Below are positions 10,571-22,600 of a stretch of 64,000 nucleotides of DNA, piece by piece. Origin of the DNA: Macrobrachium rosenbergii (taxonomy: Eukaryota; Arthropoda; Malacostraca; Decapoda; Palaemonidae); the NCBI RefSeq assembly GCF_040412425.1, contig NC_089744.1:37580099-37644098 (forward strand), in the 5' to 3' direction. Under the pieces are notes generated by a model, which was given only the letters and a program-made list of their open reading frames with translations, was not told the origin of the DNA and did no database searches. The translations under genes and the position numbers were made by a program. How positions within the stretch are numbered: the stretch's first letter is position 1; each line of letters begins with the position of its first letter.

Positions 10571-11034
10571 GGCGCTAGAGATGAACACTTTGGGCACCCA
10601 GCATCCAAAAAAAAGGGGGCTGGTGCTTGGAAACTGGTGCTGGGAGCACTGAAGGTAGATCCGGGCTCTTGGGAGTGAGTGCTGGGCACTTGTGATGCAT
10701 GCTTCAGGCGCTTGGCATCCAAAAGCGGGCACTGTATACCCGGACGATCTGGAGAGAAAAAGCCCAATAATCCCAATAGTGAGAAGAAAATGGTTCCAAT
10801 GCAAGGACTGAGGAATCCACTGCAAATCTGCAGGAAGGCTGTGGGCTACCTAAATCCTCTTGTTCCACTTTAACAAGTGGGGAAGACCGACCAAAGTCAC
10901 CCACCTGTCTCTTCAACTGCCTGGATGAATCGAGGGAGCACCATATTGTGGCATTGGGTGTAATCGGAATCTGAGTCCAAGTTGAAGACACAGTAGACAC
11001 ATTCACAACGCGTGTTTCCAACCTCCGTCTGTCG

Positions 11035-11860
11035 ACAGCTAGATTTCTCAATTGGCTCGACCAAGGGGGCAGCAACTCGATGTGTAATTCCACTAGCATA
11101 CCTCGGACCTCCGATATGTCTTTTCCCCGGGTAGGGGAGCAAGACAGGGACCTTGGTCTAGGAGAGCCAAGGAATGAGTACTGAATTGAACTGAATACAG
11201 AATTTAGGCCAAAGACCAACCACTGGGACCAAAGAGGTCATTCAGCGCTAAAACAGAATTGAAAGTAAAAGTTTAAAAGGTGTAACAGGAGGAAAACCTC
11301 GCAGTTGCACTATGAATCAATTGTTAGGAGAGGGTGGAAAGTAAGATAGAAGAAAGAATATGAAAGGAGGTACAGTAAAAACACGAAAGGGGTTGCAGCT
11401 GGGGGTCGAAGGCACGCCGCAAAGAACCTTAAGTAATGCCTACAGTGCACCGCATGAGAAGCCGAGTTGGAAGACAAATTACACACATCCAACGACGTGC
11501 CTTTCCAACGGCAGTCTGTCAAAACCTGGGATTTTGCAATGGGTTCGACTGAGGAGGCGGCAACCCATGGACACACCCCACCAGCCTCCCTTGGACCTCT
11601 GGTATGTCTTCTCCCCAGTATGGGGAAACAGTCAGGGACCTTTGTCTAGGGGCACCAGCAGGCAAGAAGCTACCTCCTCCACTTACACTTTCCTTGGCTA
11701 CTTTCTAAAAGCCATCTTTCGAAACCTGGGACTTTGCAACCCATGGGCAAACCCCACCAGCCTCCCTTGGACCTCTGGTATGTCTTCTCTCAGGTTTACG
11801 GGAGTGGGACAGGGACCTTTGTCTAGGAGAACCGGCGGGATGGGAAACCACCTCCTCCGC
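11035..11860. repeat. Imperfect direct repeats in the gag relic
   Basis: Three related blocks share a GGACCT(C/T)(C/T)GGTATGTCTTCTCC-like core followed by a GTAGGGG or TATGGGG tract and CAGGGACCTTTGTCTAGG. They start near 11035, 11525 and 11720. A SINE-like copy separates the first from the others. On the minus strand they encode a repeated WVAASSVEPIAKSQV-like module. Confidence 0.65.
11190..11459 (+). repeat. SINE-like repeat, copy 2 (3'-truncated)
   Basis: It shares AGAATTTAGGCCAAAGACCA and CTGCAAAGAACCTTAAGTAA-type landmarks with the other copies but stops at CAGTGCACCGCATGAGA, without the GCACTACCCC tail. Confidence 0.82.
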
Positions 11861-11979
11861 TAGCACTTCACTTGACAATTCATACTTTGAGCTCACTACA
11901 AGGTTCAACTGGTTATCGGACCTGGAAATAAGATTGGCAATGGTATCAGGGTTAGAAGCATAGAAGCTAAGCAAGAGAG

Positions 11980-13105
11980 TATGTAGAATGACAGAGGGCA
12001 GAGAACAGGAGACAGAACGTGACCAGGAGTAGAAAGAATAATAAGACTAAGATTTTACTTACGATAGGGGAAGAATCTAGACTGACCGAATCTTCTCTCA
12101 GCCCTAATGGCCACCTTCCTCTTCTATTTGTTTCAATGTTACTAAGGTCTAACACTCATCACAAGTATCTCTTGTAGATACCTGTTCCCTACAATTACTG
12201 CACTTGTATGTGCAACACCGCAAAATTTAGTTAGCCTAACCTAACATTCTTCGCTACAATAGCTAAGGCTAGAATAACCAGAATTAGACATTACTAACTG
12301 AAAAGGATATTCTGTAATTTATGACAGGTCCTTAACTATATTATCATAACTTGACATAACTAAAGGAAGGGGATACTCTATCTTATACGACAGAAATCAC
12401 CAATCAATATTATCATAACTATGATATGCAGTCATGCCTAACTTCCGGTCGTAAGGGAGAGAGCCTTGTACAACCGTCATCCATTTGTCATTAGCACCGC
12501 AAGAGTTAGTTTGTCTAGCAATACCTCCTCCGCTAAAAGAGCGAAGGCTAACAGTACCTGAATTAGCCATAACTAGATGAAGGGGGTATTCTGTAGTATA
12601 CAAAAAATATCTCTCCATGAATATTATCATAAGTTTGATATGCAGTTGTGATTGAATCCGATCATATGGAGAAAAGCCCCCGTACAATCGGTGGCCATTT
12701 TGAGATAGCACACAAAGCTAGCTAGCCTAACTCACATCCTTCACCACCATAACGAAGGCCAGAAACACTTGAAACAGACATAATTGAATGAAAAAGATAT
12801 TCTGTAACATACGATAGATATACCTTTATCTATATCATCATCATTCTGATAAGCGGTGTCTACACTCCAACTCGATGAGAACGCCATTTCGTCTTAGCTA
12901 CACTTAGCTAACTATCAGCATCCCAGAGACGCCTGAATTGACATAATTAAAAGAAACAGGTTAATCTGAAGGACTAATAACAGATCAGCAACTAGGATAA
13001 ACAAAAGCGATAATGTTTCACCGACTCCCAACAAATAAATCGTTTGATAAACAGGCGGTGAAAAAAGGGGACTGCTGCATGACACATGCAGTGTTAATTG
13101 TCCGC
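11980..13105. repeat. Leader region of DIRS B with degenerate long tandem units
   Basis: Between about 12225 and 12960 a block with GCGAAGGCTA(A/G)(A/C)A, then ATTAGACATAACTA-like, then GATATTCTGTAATATACGA recurs about four times at irregular spacing (roughly 160-280 bp). Some units also share ATTATCATAA and GATATGCAGT. No protein is seen. It lies upstream of the gag start, where a noncoding leader is expected. Confidence 0.5.
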
Positions 13106-13109
13106 GCAG

Positions 13110-13280
13110 CAAAATCATAATGACGCCTCTGACAAGTGTCGTTACCAACCAACCTTTGTGGTGGAGTGGAGCGTGTCACCTATGATGCAATGAGAGCAGT
13201 GGCGCAATATTCTGAATTTAGGGTCTGCCACACTAGTGAAATCTATAGCTAAGTAATTACTTGGTGAGTTACTTATATAA
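13110..13280. repeat. Terminal-repeat-like block, right
   Basis: Its reverse complement matches 3075-3245 over about 165 bp with roughly a tenth of positions different by eye. The outer end reads AAGTAACTCACCAAGTAATT on the minus strand. Confidence 0.65.
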
Positions 13281-13484
13281 AATTTCAATTTACAATGATT
13301 CGAGTACAATCACTGGAACTTTTGCAGATGTTGACTTCACTTAAGTCTTGAAATGAACTCTAATAAACTTGTCTCAGAATAACGTTGAATACATGACGAT
13401 CTCTATTCAAGAGCAACACAAACAAAACAAAACCAATGATGGAGGGTAAAATAAAAAAATGTCATCTTTAATCCACACCCTTAC

Positions 13485-13681
13485 CTTTCAAGTTTTTCAC
13501 CCAGCACAGATTCTTCTTCTTTTCTTTTTTTCTTTTTCTCTTCTTCAAGCTGTCTTCTCTTTTCTTGCTCTACTATTTCTATAGCCAGCTTCTTTTCTTC
13601 CTCTTCCTTTTTTTCTTTCAATTTTTGTACCCTACCAGAAGACCTTCTTGGTGCAAATTCCATCATTCGCTTCCTTTGTAT
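13485..13681 (-). CDS. CECR2: CECR2 exon: RSSGRV and charged coiled coil
   Basis: This exon is 197 nt, phase 0 in and phase 2 out, with acceptor TCTTCATAG and donor GAAAG/GTAAGG. It encodes [18 protein letters not shown] followed by a Lys/Glu-rich helix ([20 protein letters not shown] and [12 protein letters not shown]). The pairing with the previous exon rests on frame, phase and similar charged sequence at this point in CECR2; this is the least diagnostic exon of the set. Confidence 0.82.
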
Positions 13682-16600
13682 CTATGAAGATATAAAACTT
13701 TCTCAGGAGGAGTTACAAATTGATACATCAAATTTAAAACTACATAATACCTTTAAAATTTGTCACTCCTTCCCAAGGCAGAAAAAAAAGAGAGCATGAA
13801 AATCTAACACCCACAACATAACAATGTTCCTAGTTTTATATCCTTTACATTAACTGATATGTTTTGAATAACGTTGTGTGATTATGTACTGCTATCATCT
13901 CCATATCTTCACTGGCAATACAGCTGAAAACCAAGCATTCTAAAATATTATTAAAGCAATACACATCCCCAGTCACCTACCAACCCACTGATAGACTGAC
14001 AAGATGGTAAATTTCCTTTCAAGTACACCTGTATATGATGGCCTACCTTTGTACACCAGCTGACTAAAATGTAAGGATTGTATAACAAAGCATGAGTGAC
14101 AGACATACTAACTGACAGACAAAATCCATCTTCAGCCATACACATCTACGCATTATGTTCTGGCTAATGGACAGATACACAGTACAATCCTTCATGCACA
14201 TCCATCATGATGGTCTACCCTTTGTACCAGATTCAACTGATATGATTCCCATTATACTAAAAATCTTTTATTCAACCTTAATACCTTTGGAAGTGTGTAC
14301 CCAAATTGTATTTTCCTGTTTTTTTTGTGTGTGTGAAAACTGCTAACTAATCATCTCCTAAATTGTAAGTTACTTTTTGTAAACATGTAAGATTGAGTTC
14401 TTTTTATATATGTTGAAGATTTGATAATGTTATGCCATCAGATAATTGTGGGTGAGGTAGCTCTACCGCTACTAATTACTGCCCGGTTCTACAACTCCCT
14501 TATTATCTAGTTTCTGAGTATTTGTTGGCAAAACATTCCAATGCCTATGCTAAAAGTAATCATCTATTCCCTAGTGTGCAGTTTGGCTTTTGCAAGGGTG
14601 CTAGTGATACTCTTCTTTTAACAGGAATTCCTAGATTCTGCTTATGAAGTTTCTATGTCTGGTCTGGACTTTAGAACTGCTTTGTGCGCAATAACCATGA
14701 GGCTCTTATTTTCAAACATTTCTTAGTATTATTGTTGACTTTTAACTAATTCACTGCTCCTGTCTGTCTCTATCCTGATAAATTGTTTTAATTCTATCTT
14801 ATTCTTCAGCAACTGTCATGGCCCATTACATTTTTACCATATGTACAGTACATACAATATGTAGTTCCACCTTAAAACAAGCATATTGCTTATGCAAATG
14901 TCATTTTCTTTCTATTGATCCCATCTATATATAAAGACCAGTGGTTCCTGAATCTCATAGGAGATTTAGCTCAAATTAATGCATGGTGCGCATTATGGGG
15001 ATGAAGTTAAACTTCACCAAAACACAGACTATTTGAAGTTCTGGGACACTGGATCCCCAACCAGATCTTTTCACTTACTGTATTTCTTTAAGTAATGGCA
15101 ACTCATCTAAAATTCTAGGCGTCATTCCTGATATAGACCTGGTCTCTCCTTCTTCGAATGCACATAGAGTTGATGAACTGAAAAAGTTTCAAGATTTCTG
15201 GAGACCTGTCTCTATCCTTATAAATTGTTTTAATTCTATCTAATTCTTCCCCTGTTTGTTCTTCAGCAACTGTCTTGTATTTCATTTGTTGGGCTAAAAT
15301 CTGGGTTCTATTTCTTATCATGGATCGTGATCTCAATCTCTGGAAATGTCAATCAATTTGCTCACCGTGCCTGCTCTATAAGATATTCCACAATTCTGAT
15401 CACGATCATCTACCACACAGTTTTACCTTTGCAGTTAATCGTAGGTCTGTGTGGTACTGAGGATCAACGCTGCACAGTTTTCTAGGTATTTTGTTCCTGT
15501 TGTGACCAAACTAGAGAATGATCTACCTAATCCTGCAGTTGCAAACAAATTTCAGAAGTTTAAAACTTTGCAAAAATGCTTTTGTTGTTGAGCAGGCTGA
15601 CATGATTCTCATTTCAGAGTATATATTATTTATCTCATTTACTCTGGTTTGTTATCTATCTTATCTGCTTTTGTTTTGGCTGTTGCTTAGCTTCTAATAT
15701 TAATAACAGTGTTCAAAGTGCATAACAAAGTAAGCTAAAGAGGCAGTCATATTATCTCTTCATGCACACCTATCCATGATAATCAGCCTACATACCAAGA
15801 GTGACTGATATCCTCCAAAGGCATGAGAATTGTTGCAATAACAAAGTACAAGTGACAGACACAATGATGGACAGATAATCATTGTGCCCTGCTGGTGGTG
15901 TTCTTGGCCAATTACATTTTTATAATATATATACATTCTATATGATAGTGGACCTTTGTACCAAGTTTGACCATGATCATGTTAACCATAATAAAGGAGT
16001 TACAACAATAATATAAAGAACATAGCAAATTTAACCACAATTTTATGGATACATGTTAAACTACAAAGAATACCTAAAAATCCATGTGACCTTAACTTTG
16101 TCCAACTTAACTTCTGTCAATACCAAATTGTGAACTTTATAAAACCTGCGACATAAACTTGACCAACGGTCCTTGGTTTAAGGTTAAAATCTCCATGACC
16201 TAATTCTGAAACAATGTGCCAAATTTAAAAAAAAAATAAAACTACAGCCACACTTATCAGGAAACCATTGAACACTCAAGGACAGGCTGACAGATACACA
16301 AGTGATCAATAAAGAGAACCCCATTATTGAGTCCTAATAAGAAGATCATTCTTCATATTTGAAGCTATCACATAAGCATGAGAAAAACACTTTAATATCA
16401 AACCATTATTGTTATTATTAAAAAATATTTTAACAAAACCAGTGAGTCACACTCCTAGACACTAATAATGGTTTGCCTGAATAATCTGTTTCTAAATATG
16501 AAGTGAAAATTAAACCAAGGCAAAGCTGAAGAAATAGGGTAGCTAGGTGGACGAGACCAAGAGTGGATATGTAAAGCATACAAAGAAAGGCAACTGGGAA

Positions 16601-19600
16601 CTGCTTGGATATTGCAAATAACCTTCCCTTCCATAACACCCACAACATTTTGCTGTAAGAATACCATAGGCAAGAATACACTGCAGGTTCTATTTGGATA
16701 TAAAGAAATTCTGCTTAATTTTTGCATCACTGCTAAATATAAAATTGAAAAAATACTTTGTCTACTACTTCTTATAAGATACATAACAGTACAGAATTAT
16801 TCTTTTTCCAAACAACCATATATAAATATTAAAATCTTTAAACTCCCATAACATCTCAAGCAATGCAAATAGGCACAGAAGGATGCATAGAATAACAGAT
16901 GGCATTTTGGGCTAAAGATCAAGTAGAAAAGCCATTCTTCACTGAGAAAATATTCAAAGTCAAACAAGATTATAATCAAATGGACAAACTAATCCAAGAA
17001 ATTTAACAACAATTTTTGTTATTGATAAGGCATAACAATCCCATTAGCAAGCTGAAGACACAATAAATAGCCCAGTTACACCTAAGCACTACTTGTCTTT
17101 AGGCTTATGAAAGCTAAGCAGTAGTTTTTCTTTGATTGGAAGGAACATGAATACTGTTACATATGATGCCTCTTTAAACAAATCTAGTATGATCACACTG
17201 CTTAAAATACATTAAACAGAACACATTTCCTCTGATCAGCAATAGAAGCAAGGAGCTTCAAATTTGTTAGAGCAAGTTACCTTCTCTTTCTCCTGGAAGA
17301 GACGTGGGATCTCTGGAAGAAAATCTTCACGCAGCGTCTGTAATAAACTGCGTTCCAATTTGGACGAGCAATCTTCAAATTTCTCAGCAAGAGTATTCCA
17401 GTCTTCTTCAGAGAAACACTGGACCTACAAAATTCATAAAATAGAGACTCATCAATACGGCCCAAGAAATTATACAGATATAAAGTTATTTCTACATAAA
17501 AAACAGACACACTTCAATAAATATTTTACATAGTTTAATATTTCTTATAAGAAGAGCCTAAAAATAAACATGCAGCCAAGTTATACAGGTGGTGTTTAAG
17601 TTACGATAATTTGCCCTGCGATAATTCGATTTTGCAATGGGGTTAGCAATTAACACTCATACAACATTTTGAAAACACGTATTTTTAAATTTCGCGCGTG
17701 ACGGGTGCAGGCAGCAGCATACAATCAGGTAGCGTAAGGTGTACGATACGTTGGCATGAGAGGCTGGAATAGGTACAGCTATCTCTGAGTGACCTTACTT
17801 GCTCACGCTGTGAAGAAAGTAAGATAAGGTTAGTGTTCATTTGTGAATTTTGTGTGTTTTACTGTAAGTAAACTCTTAAAAGTATGTCTGCTAAACAATC
17901 AAGTGAGTCTCCTGCTGGTGGTGTGAAAAAGAAGGGGCATTCCATCACTTTGGAGCAGAAAATGAAAATTATCAACCAGCGTGAAGCAGGAAAGGCAGTC
18001 ATGGTAATTGCACGTGACTAGCATTTATCGCAGTCAACGATGTCCACCATCCTTAAAGACAAGGAGCGAATAATGGACGCTATAAAGGCATTTGTATTTG
18101 TTCATTCGATGACTGTACAAAGGAGAGGATAGGGCCTTTGGAAGAAATGGAACAGTTACTGGTCACATGGATGGAGGTCCAGATACAAAAGGGTGTCACT
18201 CTGCCTCCTGACCATTCAAAAAAGGCTCACATGCTTTTCGAAGAACTAAAGACAAAATATGACAATAACCACAACGAAAGTTTTGTAGCAAGTGCTGGAT
18301 GGTTTCGTTGTTTCAAAAACCGTCATAATCTTCATAGTGTGAGAAATTAATGGTGAAGCAGCAAGCCCTCATGCCAAAGGAGGCACTAAATTTAAGGATG
18401 CTTTGCATAAGATCGTTGTTGATGAAGGGTACTCGCCAGAGCAAATCTTTAATGTCAATGAAACAGGACTGTATTGTAAGCATATGCCTCAATGGTCCTA
18501 CATCCATAAAGAAGCAACAACAATGCCCGGGTTTAAGGCATACACAGATCGACTGACTCTTCTGCTTGGGGGAAATGTGGCTGGTATAAACTTAAGCCAT
18601 TCATAATTTATCACTCTGAAAATGCATGGGCATTAAAAAGAATCTACAAGCATATGCTTCCTGTGCATTACCGTCATAATAAGAAAGCATGGATGACTGC
18701 AATGCTGTTCAGAGACTGGTTTATACATTGCTTTATTCCTGAAGTGAAAGATTATTGTAGGGAACAGAACATCCCCTTCAAAATTCTCCTGATTCTTGAC
18801 AAGGCTCCCAGCTACCCTCAGCACATCGGAGATGTTAGTGAGAACGTAAAAGTTGTGTTTCTGCCACCAAACACATACAACCCATGGATCAGAGCGCTGT
18901 GGCTACGTTCAAGGCATAATATTTTCAAAACACGTTTGCTCAGGCTGTTCCAGAACTTTCTGGAAGAATTCAATGTTCTGAACTCCACTATGAACACTGG
19001 AAGGAAGTAAATGAATGGGATTTGGAAAAATCTGCTAGAAGTGTATGTGAACTCATTTAAAGGTTCCAATACGGATGAAGAAGTTGTGAAAATCAAAAAA
19101 AAATCTTGACACTTGGGAAAAGTTTAGATTTAGAAATTGATGAGGAAGATATCCAAGAACTTATAGATATGCAAAACACAGAGCTAACAGCAGAAGATTT
19201 AATTGCACTTGCAGAAGAGAGAAAAAGAGCAGAAGAGGGAGAGGAAATTGAAGACGAGCCAGAGCGAAAGTTTACGACAAAAACACTGGCAGAGGCATTT
19301 GCCTAATTTGAACAGGGACTGAAAGTTTTAAGTGAACTGAATGGGAACATGGAACAGTTTGCTAAAGTTGAGAGAGTACATCAAGACTGTTGCATGTTAC
19401 AGATCATTTATGAACAACAAAAAAATGCACTGTGCAACCTACAATGGATTATTTCTTTAAGAGAACGACTCCAGTCCCATCGCCTTCCCCCACCCCCTTC
19501 TCCTACACTTGAGCCTCAATCCTCTACATCTCATGACAGCTGTTTCCTCGAAACACCTGAACTAACAGGAGAAGAAATAGTATCTGTAGAGATGCAAGTT

Positions 19601-22600
19601 GATGATCCTGGTGCTTTATCATCCTTCTCCTCTTCCAATTTTTAGTTATAAGTAGCCATCAAACTTTTTGCACCGAATTCTCATAAGTCAATCTGCATTG
19701 AACCTTCGGAATTAGCTGATATTAATAACCACTATACCGCATATGTATAGAGTATACTGTATAGCGTAGGATAGGCTACCATATATGTATAGATGGTACT
19801 GAATACCCTAGTGTACGCTATGCCAAATTCGGGATACAATTTTCCCACAAACAATGGGTTTTTGGAACTTATCCCATTGTAAGTAGGACAATACCTGTAC
19901 ATAAGCTTTTGAAAAATGTTGAGTCAAATATAATAATCCTAACAAGAGGGCAAAAACATGAAATCACACTACTTTATATTTTTACTACATGACTACATGC
20001 TGTTTCTTTTTAAGAGGATAGCTCATGGCATTACCCTCACAATTCTAGGCAAATATTTGAGAGTAAGGTTGCTATTGCAATGACATTCCCTTCTCTACCA
20101 TGGCTGCAGCTCACTACCATCAACTGACTACCAAGCACTTACTTTCCTAATTAAGTCAAAAGAACTACAAAGAACATGTACAATTTCAAAAATTAAGTGT
20201 GGTAAAATTTATTATCAAAACAAAGCTTTCCTTACCTGCCATATAGCAGGTGGTGTAACTTCAGATTCTTCATCGCTTTCTGACACTTTGAGACCCTTTT
20301 TTTTCCGTTTCTTTTTTCTTTTGTCTTCTTTTTCTTTGTCTTTATCCTTTGGTTTTCGTCTATGAGGGTGGTAAGGTGAATGGTCTTCTCTATACAACCG
20401 GGTGCCATAAAAATACCAATAGGTAGAGCCATTGTCGTCATACCCAAGTGGTTCAACACGAAGGCTGTCAGACTCTAAATTCTGCAATAACAAGATTTCA
20501 TTTTCAGTTTATCAGGAACTTACACAACTTACACCAAATACACATAATAAGAAATACAAAAATTAATAAAAAGCTAAATTTAACTCATCATACTATTACA
20601 CGTTTCAAATCAATATTCCTACATATATCTTAAGAACTGTAGAAAGAGTAAATTTACTTTTAACACCGGGATCAGTTAAAAATAATTATTTGTTCTCTAT
20701 TGCCTAAATACTATCCACTAGTGCATGTAAGTGCTAATCCCTAATCATAATAGTTTTCAACATAAGAGAAACAAACCAAACACATCTTAAAATCAAGCCA
20801 TAACAATAATTCAGACATAACTGCACTTACTATACTAAGAAAAGTAAATCCCAATAATGTCTTAAATTTATTCTAAACATAAAAATGCCATAAAGATTCT
20901 AAACATAACAATGCTATAAAGAGACTGAAAACCAACATTTCAAGCAAGGGATTTAAATAGAGCTAAAAATGACTGGATTAAATTGCAGCATTGCTGGAAA
21001 ACCAAACACATAAATCTTAACTCAAAAACACATTACAGTCACAATTACCAGCTACAAAAGAAAAAGTGACAAAAATTGATATTAAATATCATTAAGGCTG
21101 ATTTAAAGGTCATCTGCTTCACTCACTTTTACTCTAATCTTTCATATAATTATGTTAATCATATCATAAGATTTAAGATAATATGATGTAATCACACTAC
21201 CAGGTATTGTAATAAACTTGTTCTTAAATATAAGATAATATGATGTAACCACAGTACCAGGTACTGCAATAAATATGTTCTTAAAATTCATACGTTAGTC
21301 ATATCAGAGTTAATTGTATATCAAAACCCCAAAAAGGGATATGCTACTAAAATTACTGCACTAAAATTAAGTTGGAAAATGGAAAAACATTCTTTAATCT
21401 TGTTGAAGTGACAAACCCACCTATGGAAAAAAAGAAAGCTACAGGAATAAAGGAAAGCAAATAACACACTGGGAAGGGTAATTTCTATCAATAACCCTCT
21501 GAAACGTGATACACTATGACCACACAACTTAAGATTAGATGCATAAATAAATGTATTTAGTGACACTTGAATACACATTTTTAAGGGAAGTCTGTCTAGA
21601 AACCATCAACAACCTCCAGAAGACATCCTCACATAAAAGCATACCAATAACTCACTGAATATTAACCAATTACACTTATATTGAGATACTTGTGCAAAAC
21701 TGCGAGCTGGTAATGAAAAATCTTAAATCTTTTAAAACTGAAGTCAACAGATGTAGTTCATCTAGTATCACCATGCATTCCAAAAATAATCTAAATCATA
21801 AATGAACCTTCTCATCACTTACTTTTAAGAGATCAAGGACATCTTCAGCTTCTAATCTGAAGTCACACAATGCATGAAGGATTTCTACTTTCCTTCGCAG
21901 TGGAAGCCATCTGATATCGCCTTCTGCAAACAAATTCTCTCTACTTGGATCCTCCTGAAAACAAACATCAACACCAGTTACCAAATAAGCTCCAGGTTAT
22001 TAAAGAATCCCATAGAAGAATACACATTTATGACAAAATGGAGGCAACTATTTAATAACAGCAATGGCAATAAATATTCTCAATCAAGATGTCCAACTCC
22101 CTTACTTTCCACTCAATATCATGCCTCACCATCATTTTAACTCATATTTTCTATTCGTGGGTTCAAGACATGAAATGAGTTCTCTCCATATTCTTTTGTG
22201 TGGTTACACTTTGTGCTTGAATACCCTTTGGCATGGGTCTTCACCTGCGTTCACCCTCCATCATTTCTGGATACTCCTACTGGTTTGTGGCTTGCTAATC
22301 CCATAAAAATAGCTTTTCTGTCTAACTGCTCCCCCATTCCTATCTCATGTCCAAACCTTCTCAACATGTGAGACCTCCCTCTCTTTTCCAGCCTCTGGAC
22401 AACACATCTTTCCACAACTTCCAAGTTTGTACTGAAAACTTCCATTGCACTCCAACCATGAATCTTAGCATTTTGTAGTCGCACCTCTTCGAAGTCTAAT
22501 CTATTTTCTTTGTAACTGCCCATATCTAAACAGCTTATAGTAACATAATGCCCAGCCCTTTAAGAAGTTTTACAATCAGCTAGCTTATGGAATAATCATT

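Larger units (their letters stand above)
8730..11975 (-). pseudogene. DIRS-like gag (ORF1) relic, interrupted
   Basis: Minus-strand fragments run from about 11974 (frame starting MLSFYASNPDTIANLISRSD) through Ser/Pro-rich repeats (10776 to 10459) to a better preserved C-terminal half: NVEHLSEEHRRPQVFRTALS (near 9770 to 9700), FWKEKFSAPLSSEELRSLRS (9620 to 9560) and LSHWFDELLKTIREGSPFV (8880 to 8820). I recognise this combination as the ORF1/gag of decapod DIRS-like elements from memory. It should encode the particle-forming protein. Two SINE-like insertions (8980-9290, 11190-11459), frameshifts and stops disable it. Confidence 0.55.
3326..13280 (-). mobile_element. DIRS-like element B, degenerate, with nested insertions
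   Basis: Minus-strand gag-like coding relics (about 11975 to 8730) and a tyrosine-recombinase relic (about 4740 to 4240) lie between inverted homologous blocks near 3.1-3.3 kb and 13.1-13.28 kb. RT and RNase H are missing. The RTE LINE at 4796-8716 sits exactly where the recombinase relic meets gag, so the deletion was older than, or independent of, that insertion. Two SINE-like copies interrupt the gag region. The left boundary is uncertain because the inverted blocks there are compound (3064-3375). Confidence 0.6.
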
